From contig NZ_MCBX01000009.1 in the NCBI RefSeq assembly GCF_001723685.1, forward strand, positions 1 through 64,000: a DNA stretch of 64,000 nucleotides, given 5' to 3'. Both the position numbers and the translations under genes were made by a program. The notes beneath the pieces were generated by a model. It was not told the origin of the DNA, did not search any database, and saw only the letters and a program-made list of their open reading frames with translations. Position 1 is the first letter of the stretch. The number at the start of each line of letters is the position of its first letter. The stretch is from Candidatus Marithrix sp. Canyon 246 (GTDB taxonomy: Bacteria > Pseudomonadota > Gammaproteobacteria > Beggiatoales > Beggiatoaceae). This document shows, in pieces, positions 26,026-35,034 of this stretch.

Positions 26026-26220
26026 ATGAGATATAAAGTTAGTATAAAAAAAAATGAAGAAGGTTATACAGTATCATGTCGGGGTTTACCCGGCTGTTGG
26101 TCACAAGGAGATACTGAAGAAGAAGCATTAGAGAATATTAAAGATGCTATAGAAAGTTATTTGATTGTGAGAGATGAGTTAATTGAAGAAGAGGAACTTC
26201 GTTATGTGGAACTTGCATAA
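26026..26220 (+). CDS. hicB: HicB-like antitoxin
   Basis: A 64-residue protein of the HicB fold (MRYKVSIKKNEEGYTVSCRG, then LPGCWSQGDTEEEALENI and AIESYLIVRDEL). It lacks the C-terminal DNA-binding domain of longer HicB proteins, as is common for short family members. The TAATG overlap (one base) with hicA supports co-translation in antitoxin-toxin order. Confidence 0.85.
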   Translation: MRYKVSIKKNEEGYTVSCRGLPGCWSQGDTEEEALENIKDAIESYLIVRDELIEEEELRYVELA

Positions 26221-26438
26221 TGCCTAAATTATCAGGTATTAATCATCAACAGGCAGTTAGAGTATTTAAAAAAGTTGGATTTGAGATTGCACGACAAGGT
26301 AAGCATGTTACCATGACAGATGGAGAACGTATTATTACAATACCAAGAGCAAATCCTATTAATGCTTATACAATGGGCAGTATTATAAAAGACGCTGGTT
26401 TAACAATTCAAGAATTTAAAAAACTTTTGTGGTTATAG
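26220..26438 (+). CDS. hicA: HicA-like mRNA interferase toxin
   Basis: A 72-residue double-stranded-RBD-fold toxin. The expected catalytic His is His29 in ARQGKHVTMT, followed by IITIPRANPINAYTMGSII. HicA toxins cleave mRNA and tmRNA when not bound by HicB. It looks intact. Its TAG overlaps the first base of a hairpin that probably terminates the operon. Confidence 0.87.
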   Translation: MPKLSGINHQQAVRVFKKVGFEIARQGKHVTMTDGERIITIPRANPINAYTMGSIIKDAGLTIQEFKKLLWL

Positions 26439-26460
26439 GGCAATCATAAAAGGATTGCCC
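26438..26460. terminator. Hairpin after hicA, repeat of the era-argA type
   Basis: GGGCAAT (26438-26444) and ATTGCCC (26454-26460) with a 9-base loop. Nearly the same sequence (GGGCAACCATAAAGGATTGC) is found at 19677-19696. It sits at the 3' end of hicA facing the end of oxidoreductase copy B. Confidence 0.55.
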
Positions 26461-26467
26461 CTACTTT

Positions 26468-27442
26468 ATCCTTCTTTAATCGTCAATAAAGACTCAACCC
26501 ACAAATTATCAATATCCACAATATCCAATGGTTGATCTTGCCATGAATACACTGCATTGGACCATGTATTGATGCTGTAAATTTCGGTGAATATTGCTTT
26601 AATATGCCTTTTCTAGCATCTTGTTAATCTCCCACTATTATAACACTTGTTACTTCTTGTAGTTCGCCAGTAGCACTATAATCTTGGAGGCGATTTTTCT
26701 TAATCGGTTCACCTTCAGCAGTAATCCAAACTATAGCGTCTGTTGCCGCTTCTAATTCTGATTGACGATAAATTTCATTTTTGTGTTGGAAGTTGCCAAC
26801 ATATAGGACTTTATTTCCTGCCTCTTTTAATACTGGTGCTACTGTACGAATATCTGCCGCTGCCAAATTATTGCCAATTATCATAATGGTTTCGCCGCCA
26901 TTAGGAATATTAGTTTTTGTTCCAGTTGGTCCCATTAATGAAATAGGGTCTCCGGGGCGGAAAATACTACACAGGCGTGAATTGTCAGTTCGATTATATT
27001 ATCGGAATGACGCTGAACTTGTTCGATTTTGGTTTCTAAGTCGTCAAACCTGACAGGTTTTAAAAACCTGTCAGGTTTAATATGTTCAAGTGATTTCATA
27101 ATATGTGGATAAGTGCGTTTAGCTGAAGCTACTGCTTTTACCACATTACCATGAAATGCTGGATGAGTATCACCAACAAATGTGACGCGAGCTTGTGAGG
27201 TAAATGGACCAAATTGTTTGTCTTTACAATGAGCAATATTTGAAACCGCTTCTAATTTACCATCTATATTTTCATAAGGCTGATATTGAAATAAGCCTTC
27301 GCGTTCAAATGAACCACGATGTTCAAATTCATAAGCAACATTAGGCTTAGCACCAGTGGCTACAAAAATCGCCTTTGCCGCTAATACAATTTCTTCATCA
27401 CCACGCTGACAAACTAAGGCTTTTACATGTCCATATTTATCT
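26468..27442 (-). pseudogene. Decayed copy B of the NfnB-NfnA-like oxidoreductase gene
   Basis: It matches the C-terminal third of the intact gene, from the stop codon region up to YGHVKALVCQRGDEE. It carries deletions that remove the Cys-rich C-terminal motif and the PGQFF flavin-binding part, plus frameshifts. The longest open piece (26624-26935) keeps MGPTGTKTNIPNGG and SELEAATDAIVWITAEG. At 27442 the similarity ends abruptly against an unrelated DUF4276 remnant, which marks a recombination junction. Confidence 0.85.
27046..27078. repeat. CCTGACAGG palindrome inside oxidoreductase copy B
   Basis: The same 33-base palindrome as at 35826 and 45424 (AAACCTGACAGG...CCTGTCAGGTTT) at the equivalent site in the gene copy. 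Confidence 0.7.
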
Positions 27443-27450
27443 ATTCAATC

Positions 27451-27883
27451 TCAGATTACCTTCAATTTTTCAATCCATTCTTTAAAATGTTGGTTTTCGT
27501 CACATATTTTTTTTAAACCAATTTCTAAAGCAATCAGAGAACCAGCAATTTTTTTATCATATTCTGGCAAAATGGCTTTAATTCTCTTAGAAGGAGCTGT
27601 TTCAATTCCTTGATTAATCTCTTCAGGAGAGTTAAATTGTGATCTAATATCTATTAGTTGTTGAATTTCGGCTTGTCTATTTGGATAAATTGATGCAAAT
27701 TTTTTAGGTTCAGTAAATAATAGTGCTTCAAATTCATGGATTTGAATATAAGGTATGAAACGATAATCATTTATTTCTTCAAAAAACCTTGTTTCTAAAA
27801 TTTTTACCTGATCTAGCTCCTACTAATACCACCACCGCTATATTTTCGTCCAGCTTTACGGCTAGTTGCGACACAACGGGCAT
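27451..27883 (-). pseudogene. DUF4276-family remnant
   Basis: In the minus frame, the C-terminal part reads FEEINDYRFIPYIQIHEFE, then EALLFTEPKKFASIYPN, ending in TGA at 27451. IQIHEFEALLF is the DUF4276 hallmark. A possible start at 27883 overlaps the end of the ATPase gene, as in intact ATPase-DUF4276 pairs. The N-terminal half is mostly deleted and out of frame. DUF4276 proteins (TOPRIM-like) pair with AAA ATPases, and some such pairs are suspected defence modules. Confidence 0.55.
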
Positions 27884-28860
27884 CGAGATGGACTCCCGCC
27901 AATGACATTTTTTTCCCACAGTTCACTAAGAGTATAATCTTCACGCCATAAACTTAATTGTTCCATATTCAGACGTTTAAATAAAGATTTGCCTTGCCGC
28001 TGTTCTACAACTATCACATCTTCAGGCTCAAATTCATCTAAGAAATTCGTGGATTGAGTCGATAAAATGATTTGCGTATATATAGATGCACTACGAATTA
28101 ATGCCGCTATTAAACTTATAGCATAAGGATGAAGCCCTAATTCTGGTTCATCCAATATAATCAATGACGGTAAATTATTTTCATCTTGCAATAATAATGT
28201 TATTAGTGCTATAGTCCGTAAGCTACCATCAGATAATTGATGTGGTCCAAATTCGTAATCTGAATCACGCGCTCGCCAGCGTAGTTGAATTTGATTAGGG
28301 TTAATTGTTAAAGGTTTTAACAAAAAATCATCAAAAAAAGGTGATATTTTACGAATAGTTTTTATTATTCTTTGATAATAAGGTGCTTGTGTTTGTTGTA
28401 ATTTATACAAAATAGCCGCTAAATTACTAGCATCATTTAACAACACTCGATTATTATTAATATCACAACTGCTACGCATTTGGGCAGTTTCTGAAGTATC
28501 ATGAAAATGAAAAACTCGATAATGACCAATATCATCTCGCATAAGTTTATCATCTATTAAAGCACTTTCTTCACCAATTTTACTTGGTTTAAAATTAATA
28601 GATTCTTCAATTATCATGCGATTAACTGGCGCGTATGAAAGATTGAAACCATAGATATTATCTCCATTTGTGGTTTCAATCCGCAATTGTGCCGCTATTT
28701 GCAATGTGGTTTTAATACCATAATGTAACAAGCTATTCGCACCACCAGAATGTCCAATATAAAATTGTAATCTACCAGCACCATTAGCACCTATTAAGAC
28801 ATTAATTTTATTAAGTGATAACTTGGTTTGTTTAATGGATTTAAAACCTGTTATTTGTAT
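27862..28860 (-). pseudogene. AAA_21-type ATPase, Walker A region deleted
   Basis: A 289-codon open frame (from TTG 28731) holds the C-terminal part of an SMC/RecF-like ATPase: QLSDGSLRTIALITLLLQ (signature), IILDEPELGLHP (Walker B) and LSTQSTNFLDEF. The frame continues upstream to 28860 with TGFKSIKQTKLSLNKINVL and IGANGAG, but then jumps to RLQFYIGHSGGANS, so the Lys-Ser/Thr of Walker A and the next ~100 residues are lost. No start codon remains. The pair with the DUF4276 remnant is clearly a dead cassette. Confidence 0.7.
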
Positions 28861-28867
28861 TTATTTT

Positions 28868-29225
28868 AGCATTTTTTATTTAATAAAGACTCCACCCACA
28901 AATTATTAATCTGTTCCTGCAAAGCCGCTCTTGTAAATTATCAATATCTACAATATCCAATGGTTGATCTTGCCATGAGCAGGAGAATACTGTATTCAGT
29001 TATAATCACCCACTATTATAACACTTGTTATTTATTCCAGCACCGCGCATTGCTAAGGGTTCTGTTTGCAGGCGAGTAATAAACTTTGTATCTGGCTTTT
29101 AAATAAGCCTTGACGATGCTTATAAACTAAGGCTTTTACACCACCAAAGCCAGTTGTGATATGATTATCTAATTGTTCTTTTAATTCTGAATAATTTATG
29201 ATAGGATGTTTCATAAATTGTTCAA
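28868..29225 (-). pseudogene. Shrunken copy C of the NfnB-NfnA-like oxidoreductase gene
   Basis: Short blocks that match the intact gene in the same order: the C-terminal tail (about 28880-28990), SVIIVG (about 29005-29030), the LAMRCAG region (about 29038-29080), a KALV block, and the middle GF(G)G, ITT region with LxHPI (about 29140-29225). Everything between is deleted. Only ~0.35 kb represents a 3.3-kb gene. Confidence 0.65.
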
Positions 29226-29239
29226 AAACGGGGTAATAA

Positions 29240-29507
29240 GTGAAATTTGAATGGGATAACCGGAAGGCTGCAAATAATCTGAAAAAACATGGAATTTCAA
29301 GAAGCAGTATCGGTTTTTGGCGATCCGTTGGTAATTACCTTTGATGATCCAGATCATTCCACTTATGAAGACAGATCACTAACATTTGGTACTACCAGAA
29401 CCAGAAAGATGATTATTGTGTCTCATACTGAACGAAATGGTTCAACACGAATTATCAGCGCACGCCTTATGCAAAAACATGAGAGAAATATTTATGAAGA
29501 AGGTTAA
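29240..29507 (+). pseudogene. brnT: BrnT-type toxin gene with a frameshift
   Basis: GTG 29240 opens MKFEWDNRKAANNLKKHGI, the BrnT N-terminus. At HGI the frame is lost, and the rest (FQEAVSVFGDPLVITFDDP, RKMIIVSHTERNGSTRII, SARLMQKHERNIYE) continues in the +1 phase to the TAA at 29505. The conserved HGISFQEA junction suggests a loss of 5 (or 2) bases at ~29291-29294. BrnT toxins are RelE-like ribonucleases. This one would be inactive unless ribosomes shift. Confidence 0.65.
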
Positions 29508-29703
29508 AGATAATGACGATATGAGAGCAGAATACAAACGAGAAGATTTAGGCGTTGGTGTTCGTGGAAAATACTATGAAGATTACAATGAGGATCATAA
29601 TATAGTTCTTCTGACTCCAGAAGTAGCGAAGGCGTTTCCATCTGAAGATGGTATCAAATATAACACTACGCATCTTTTATTGTTCTCGCATAGCATTTTG
29701 TAA
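29494..29703 (+). pseudogene. Antitoxin partner of the BrnT gene, 3' end replaced
   Basis: ATG 29494 (MKKVKDNDDMRAEYKREDLG) starts inside the toxin gene end and runs through VRGKYYEDYNEDHNIVLLTP to AKAFPSEDG. From about 29655 the sequence is instead a copy of the vapBC-like region at 37565 onward, read in an unrelated frame (IKYNTTHLLLF). The last ~15-25 residues of the antitoxin are therefore lost. The start resembles antitoxins that partner BrnT. Confidence 0.55.
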
Positions 29704-29938
29704 TTCCAGACCATCAGTTGATGATGGAATTATACCAAATAGAGAATTAACACTAGCTGAGTTGCTTAGCTCGTGGTTATTGATACCAATATTAAAGCGT
29801 TTTGCTTTGATTTCTAATTTAACCCAACCTACAGGATATATCAAGGTTAGAAGAGTTGTGCGTAACATCACTTAGTTATTATTTTTTCATCAATTCCATC
29901 AATAGATAATGTTGCCATATTTATACTCGCTCTTGGTT
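29655..29938 (-). pseudogene. Degenerate partial copy of the vapBC-like locus
   Basis: This is homologous to 37565-37840 (end of the PIN toxin start region plus most of the antitoxin gene), with an internal deletion and a ~50-base foreign insert at about 29820-29870. The antitoxin start (ATGGCAAC, minus strand, near 29919) is still recognisable. The source locus at 37.6 kb is nearly intact. Confidence 0.65.
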
Positions 29939-30173
29939 TAAAAAAGACTCAACCCACTATTATAACAACATTTATACCTATCGTAATTGGGTAGCTCATG
30001 CTAATCCCAAAAAGATGAATTCGGGACATGAGTTGAAAACTACTTTTAAGACAGCAGAGCCGCAGACACGCGAATTTAAGCAGTATGTTATAATTATAAC
30101 TCTTTGCAGCCAAAAAAATGTGAGTTGAAAAACATTTTTTAGGCACTATCGATAATTTATTAAAGGAAAATTA
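29939..30173. other. Intergenic stretch before the DUF2779 gene
   Basis: Contains a few words from the oxidoreductase 3' end (AAAAGACTCAACCCAC, CACTATTATAACA near 29943-29970), then unrecognised sequence. AAAGGAAA at about 30161 is a good Shine-Dalgarno for the ATG at 30174. Confidence 0.4.
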
Positions 30174-31661
30174 ATGCACCTATCTAAATCTCTGTATATT
30201 AGAGGTAGACAATGTATAAAAGCACTTTGGCTAAAAAAATATAAACAAGATGTTTTAATTCCACCATCAAGTAGTACAGAAGCTATTTTTGATACGGGAA
30301 ATCTTGTAGGAAATTTGGCTTGTAAGCTCTTTCCTAATGGTAAAAATGTACCTGATGTTGGTACAACTTTTGAAGAAAAAGCAAAACTTACAAAAGAATG
30401 GTTAAGTAAAGGTGCTACAAATATCTATGAAGCTACATTTGAGTATGATGGCATAATTATTATTGTTGATATACTCCATATAAATAGTGATGGTAATGTA
30501 GAAATTTTTGAAGTAAAAAGCTCTACAAGTATTAAAAATAAAAATGTGTACATTGATGATGTTTCTATTCAATATTATGTACTTGATAATCTTGGTTATA
30601 AAATAGATCGTACTTGTATAGTTCATCTTAATAAAGAGTATATTAAAGGTGATGAATTAGATATAAATGAACTTTTTTCTATTGTAGATATACAAGATAA
30701 AGTCATTAAACTTCAACAAGATATTCCAGAAAAATTAAATTATTTTGAGAAGTTTTTAGATGATAAGGACAATGAACCTAATATAGAGATAGGAGTTCAT
30801 TGTAATATTCCTTATGATTGTGATGGGATTGATTATTGTTGGAAACATATACCACAAAACTCTATATTTGATATATCAGGACTTCGCAAAAACAAGAAGT
30901 TTAAACTTTATAATGATGGTATAATCACTTTTGAACAAATAACAGATTATAGTCCATTTTCAGAATCTCAACGGATTCAAATTGAAAGTGAATGCAACAA
31001 TAAAACGATGATAGATAAAGTAGCTATAAAAAAGTTTATAGATACTCTAACTTATCCGATCTATTATCTTGATTTTGAGACATTTCAGCAAGCTGTACCA
31101 CAATGGGAAGGTGTTAAGCCATATGCACAACTACCTTTTCAATATTCTCTTCATATAGAGTATGAGGATGGAAAATTAGAGCATAAAGAGTTTCTGGCTA
31201 AAGAAGGAATTGACCCACGATATGAGATCGCAAAAAGATTAGTAGAAGATATACCAAGAAATGTAACTGTATTAGCTTATAATATGAGTTTTGAAAAAGC
31301 AATAATTGATAAATTAGCTAAAGAATATGAAGAATTTCGTGATGATCTATGCATGATACATAATAATATTAAAGATCTGATGATACCTTTTAAATCCAAA
31401 TATTATTATACTCCAGCCATGAAAGGAAGTTATTCTATTAAGTATGTACTACAAGCATTAGTACCTGAAATTACAAAGTCTTATAAAGATCTTGATTGTG
31501 TACAAAACGGTAAGGAAGCTATGCAAATTTATGCAAAACTTAGTGATATTGAGAATAAAGAAAAAGTAGTACAACATAGGGATGCACTACTTGAATATTG
31601 CAAACTTGATACTTTAGCAATGGTGAAAATTTTAAAGAAATTAAAGGAAACAATTAATTGA
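30174..31661 (+). CDS. DUF2779 protein: Cas4/RecB-like nuclease fused to DEDD exonuclease
   Basis: A 495-residue protein. The N-terminal part (1-150) looks like a PD-(D/E)XK nuclease of the Cas4/RecB type: GRQCIKALWL near the start, Asp99, the EVK at 113-115 and VSIQYYVL (~130-137). A Cys-containing segment (~207-222, CNIPYDCDGIDYC) could complete a metal site. The C-terminal half is DUF2779, with a DnaQ-like exonuclease pattern: YYLDFETF (Asp300, Glu302), LAYNMSFEKAII and YCKLDTLAMVKIL. This suggests a two-activity DNA-processing or defence enzyme. Function is not established. It is intact and flanked by decayed cassettes. Confidence 0.7.
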   Translation: MHLSKSLYIRGRQCIKALWLKKYKQDVLIPPSSSTEAIFDTGNLVGNLACKLFPNGKNVPDVGTTFEEKAKLTKEWLSKGATNIYEATFEYDGIIIIVDILHINSDGNVEIFEVKSSTSIKNKNVYIDDVSIQYYVLDNLGYKIDRTCIVHLNKEYIKGDELDINELFSIVDIQDKVIKLQQDIPEKLNYFEKFLDDKDNEPNIEIGVHCNIPYDCDGIDYCWKHIPQNSIFDISGLRKNKKFKLYNDGIITFEQITDYSPFSESQRIQIESECNNKTMIDKVAIKKFIDTLTYPIYYLDFETFQQAVPQWEGVKPYAQLPFQYSLHIEYEDGKLEHKEFLAKEGIDPRYEIAKRLVEDIPRNVTVLAYNMSFEKAIIDKLAKEYEEFRDDLCMIHNNIKDLMIPFKSKYYYTPAMKGSYSIKYVLQALVPEITKSYKDLDCVQNGKEAMQIYAKLSDIENKEKVVQHRDALLEYCKLDTLAMVKILKKLKETIN

Positions 31662-31669
31662 AAATTTTA

Positions 31670-31721
31670 AATGGGTTTAGTACAGCAGCGTTGACTGCGT
31701 ATCGCTGACATTCTACCCATT
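31670..31721. terminator. Nested stem-loop between convergent genes
   Basis: Outer arms AATGGGT (31670-31676) and ACCCATT (31715-31721), with inner arms CAGCG (31686-31690) and CGCTG (31703-31707). It lies in the 81-bp gap between the ends of the DUF2779 and CoiA-like genes, so it is probably a bidirectional terminator. Confidence 0.5.
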
Positions 31722-31742
31722 CTATGCTTGCTATAGTAATTA

Positions 31743-33032
31743 TCACTTGTTTTTTAGATGTTCTCTTAATTCTGGAAACAATGTTGAGAACAACACATCA
31801 TATTTTTTTTCTTGTTTGTAGGCTGGATCATTATTCTTAATTCTATCCTTATATCGATCTACTTTCTGTCTAAATTTATCTGTTTTATCCGAATTAAGAA
31901 TTTCTTCTTTTAGTTTATAAACAGCCAATCCCCATAAAAAAACTCTTGTAAATTGTTTTCTGTATTCCAATATATTATGAGCTAAAGAAATAAAACTTTT
32001 AAATTCATAACCAATCATTTTTCTAAATTTTACCGAGTAAAGCGCGTTTAAAATGTGTTCTAAAGGTTCATTAAAATGGTCAAGATAAATTTCATTATTT
32101 GAAAACTTCTTACAAAACTCACTATCAAGCAATGATCTTTTTTCCCAGCCACAGTCGGTACGAGTTAACCAATATTGTTCAAAGTCTTTTACAAGAAGCT
32201 CTTTTCTTATTTTTTCCTCTTCTTGATCCAAATCAAAATAATAAACTTTGAATGTTTCATAGTCAAAACAAAGATCATCAAATGTTACTAATTGATCATT
32301 CCATTTGTATTGAATTTTTCCATTGTTAATATATGGAAATTTATAATAACAACGAAAAATAAGTTCACCCCGTTGTTCTGATTCCGCTGTTGTTTTATCG
32401 TCAATAACAAAAGCATTGCATTTATTTGCATAATATATATCTTTCTCTGTAAAACGATGAATCTCAAATTGATCGAAAACCCATAAGATAAAAATACCTT
32501 CTTTACGATAAAAAGATTCCCTATCGACGATTACATTAAGATATGTCGTAGATAGTTGTATTTCAAAAACTAATTTTTTATCACCAAAAATTGACGAAAC
32601 ATCTGGTCTTTTCCACTCCTTTTGAATACCAGTGGATTTAATAGTTTTTTCTTGCCTTACTGAACTAAATCGACTATCAGAAATGAGAGAATTATAGATA
32701 TAATCTTTTAGTTCTTTATGCCTCTCGCTTTCCTTAACGCCATTGTATTTCATTCGATTTATTTCTTCTTGGTTGTATTTGCCCTTAGTTTTTATAGGGC
32801 AGTCGCCTCTTTCGTGACGGTGTTTGAAAAAAAACTCTCCATTTCGAGTCCCGGCGATATAAACTGGCTGATAGCATAAACTGCAAACAATATAATCTTC
32901 ATTGTTTTTGTCACATTCTGTCAATTTTCTTCTCAGTTCAAAAATCTTATCTTCAGGCTGTGCAAAAATATCATTTGCATTGAGTTCATTGCCATATTTG
33001 AGATTTAAAAGCTCTTGAATTTGTCTTTTCAT
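31743..33032 (-). CDS. CoiA-like / DUF6035-type nuclease with zinc-finger-like N-terminus
   Basis: A 429-residue protein. A likely zinc-binding segment (Cys50, Cys53, then FFFKHRHERGDC with His and Cys78) precedes a PD-(D/E)XK core: KELKDYIYNSLISDSRF, RPDV (142-145) and FEIQLSTTYLNVIVDRE (156-172). This order is that of CoiA-like proteins, where CoiA helps competence DNA uptake, and similar proteins are grouped in DUF6035. The C-terminal ~250 residues are helical and unrecognised. A stand-alone copy among defence genes suggests a nuclease effector, but that is inference. Confidence 0.6.
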   Translation of the reverse strand: MKRQIQELLNLKYGNELNANDIFAQPEDKIFELRRKLTECDKNNEDYIVCSLCYQPVYIAGTRNGEFFFKHRHERGDCPIKTKGKYNQEEINRMKYNGVKESERHKELKDYIYNSLISDSRFSSVRQEKTIKSTGIQKEWKRPDVSSIFGDKKLVFEIQLSTTYLNVIVDRESFYRKEGIFILWVFDQFEIHRFTEKDIYYANKCNAFVIDDKTTAESEQRGELIFRCYYKFPYINNGKIQYKWNDQLVTFDDLCFDYETFKVYYFDLDQEEEKIRKELLVKDFEQYWLTRTDCGWEKRSLLDSEFCKKFSNNEIYLDHFNEPLEHILNALYSVKFRKMIGYEFKSFISLAHNILEYRKQFTRVFLWGLAVYKLKEEILNSDKTDKFRQKVDRYKDRIKNNDPAYKQEKKYDVLFSTLFPELREHLKNK

Positions 33033-33156
33033 ATCAATTCCAATATCTTTTGAGTTAAAAATATATTATATTAATAATATTAATATATCAATGCCACTTA
33101 TTCCAGCGAACTAATTTGTTAGATAAAAAAATACGAGGCAACCATAAATAATTAAG

Positions 33157-34209
33157 ATGAACAATCGACTTCAAACCCACACACCAAAACAGGCTTATTT
33201 GAAATCTTTAACCATTGAAAATGTCAAATGTTTTAAAGGAGAGCAAACCTTAGATTTATCTGATGGTAATGGTTTGCCGGCACAATGGACTGTGATTTTG
33301 GGAGATAATAACACTGGTAAAACTACGCTTTTAAGGTGTTTAGCTAAACAATATCATGCTAGCATCTATGGCTATGGAACTTCCAGAAGAATGGGAGAAA
33401 GTTCATTCTTAGAATCAAATCATGAAGAAGATACCGCAAGTCTATTTTCTGATGAAGTGACTTTAATTAACGCTGAGGAATGGTTGTTACAAACAGATTA
33501 CGCGGCTAAAAATGGAGCCAAACGTGCTGAATCAAGGTTAGCCAAAATCAAACAAGTTTTAACCAGTGGTATTTTACCAGATGTCAGCAATTTCCGTTTT
33601 ACCACCACTGAAAATTTAAACAGTTTTGTAGAAGTTCAAACTGATTACGGTTGGATTCGTTTTTCAGAACTTGGGTATGGCTATCAAACAACTATTGCTT
33701 GGGTGGTGGATTTGGCTAAACGACTTTTTGATCGTTATCCAAACAGTCAAAATCCCTTAGCCGAAGCAGCTATTGTATTGGTTAATGAAATTGACTTGCA
33801 CTTGCACCCTGCATGGCAAAGAAAAATCATCCAATTTTTGACTCTTCAATTTCCTAACACCCAATTTATCGTTACTTCACATAGCCCTTTAGTTGTACAA
33901 TCAGCCAACCAGATTAATTTAATTTTGTTGGAGAAAAAAGGCGATCATGTCAAAATATTACGATCACAATTCACAACTTACCAAGGTTGGAGCGTTGAGG
34001 AAATTTTAGATGAATTAATGGGTTTAGGCGAAAAAACGCAGTCAGAAAATTATTTAACGTTGATAAAACAATTTGATAAAGCCTTAGATAAAGAAGATTA
34101 TGCTAATGCAAAAATTGCTTATGATAAATTAGATAAGATTCTGCATCCAGAAAGTAATCAACGAAAATTACTGCGTCTTCAAATGTCATCTTTAATGCCA
34201 AAAACATGA
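33157..34209 (+). CDS. Septu PtuA-like AAA ATPase with altered Walker B
   Basis: A 350-residue SMC/RecF-like ATPase: LTIENVKCFKGEQTLDL (N-terminal strand), Walker A GDNNTGKTT (49-57), ELGYGYQTTIAWVVDLAKR (signature region), IVLVNEIDLHLHPAWQ (Walker B) and FIVTSHSPLVVQ (switch His). The usual Walker B Asp is Asn210 here (AAT for GAT), which should weaken hydrolysis. An HNH gene follows with an ATGA overlap. This ATPase-HNH layout is that of Septu-like or related anti-phage systems. A degraded second copy lies at 43749-44335. Confidence 0.7.
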   Translation: MNNRLQTHTPKQAYLKSLTIENVKCFKGEQTLDLSDGNGLPAQWTVILGDNNTGKTTLLRCLAKQYHASIYGYGTSRRMGESSFLESNHEEDTASLFSDEVTLINAEEWLLQTDYAAKNGAKRAESRLAKIKQVLTSGILPDVSNFRFTTTENLNSFVEVQTDYGWIRFSELGYGYQTTIAWVVDLAKRLFDRYPNSQNPLAEAAIVLVNEIDLHLHPAWQRKIIQFLTLQFPNTQFIVTSHSPLVVQSANQINLILLEKKGDHVKILRSQFTTYQGWSVEEILDELMGLGEKTQSENYLTLIKQFDKALDKEDYANAKIAYDKLDKILHPESNQRKLLRLQMSSLMPKT

Positions 34210-34941
34210 TTAGATTACCAGCTACGCCAAAACCTACCGAATTAACACCAGATGTAACACAAGAACTGACAGCACTTTATAAAAAAAATGGCACTGCGGT
34301 TTGGAAAAAACCTTACATTAAAAAAGCATTATTGGAAATGTCTTCCCTATTGTGAATGTAAGCTTACGGAAACAAGTAATTATTTAGAAATAGAACATTT
34401 TCATCCGAAAAGTTACTATCCCGATAAAGTTATCGTCTGGGATAACTTATTGCCGGCTTGTAAAAGATGTAATGTCAATAAAGCTAATCATGACACCAAA
34501 AAAGAACCTATAGTTCATCCGATCAAAGATAATCCTAAATCACATTTAATTTTAAGAGCTTATAGATTTTATAATAAAACTGACTTAGGACAGATGACGA
34601 TTGAGGTTATTGGTTTAAATAATAGGGAACGTTTAGTCAAAAAACGCTTTGAAATTGGAGTGGAACTAATTGAACAACTAGAAATTTTATTAGAACTCAC
34701 CACTGAATATGACAATGGTAACAGTTCATCAACCAGAAGAAGAAATAGAATTATTGAAACCTTAAAAAATTTAATGAGAGAAGGTACGCGCCAATATGAA
34801 TTTAGTGCGACGGCGGCAACGGTGATTTTGCATGAAGAAAGTCATGCCAAAATTAAACAACTGTTTATCAAAAATAAGTTATGGGATGATGAGTTGATTG
34901 ATTTAGAAACAGAAGTTAAATTTGGTGCTATTAATGAATAA
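34206..34941 (+). pseudogene. PtuB-like HNH endonuclease with a frameshift
   Basis: ATG 34206 overlaps the ATPase stop and gives 49 codons (PATPKPTELTPDVTQEL, AVWKKPYIKKALLEM) before TGA at 34353. The rest lies in the +1 frame (open from 34288 to 34941): KCLPYCECKL, NYLEIEHFHPKSYYPDK, VWDNLLPACKRCNVNKANHD, the HNH core with its Cys ligands. The shift falls between about 34320 and 34345, next to a run of six A. A sequencing error or a +1 recoding event would be alternatives to a dead gene. Confidence 0.65.
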
Positions 34942-35034
34942 AATATTGATTATATTAAATTATTTTATGCTGTGATTGTACAAAAAAAATTAAATCAAGC
35001 AATAGAATTAATATTAGATACTCTCTTGCTTCAA

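Noticed and set aside
34206..34355. Programmed -1 frameshifting at the A-run in the HNH gene
   Set aside because: The required phase change is +1, which does not fit the canonical -1 slippery mechanism; mutation or sequencing error is simpler.
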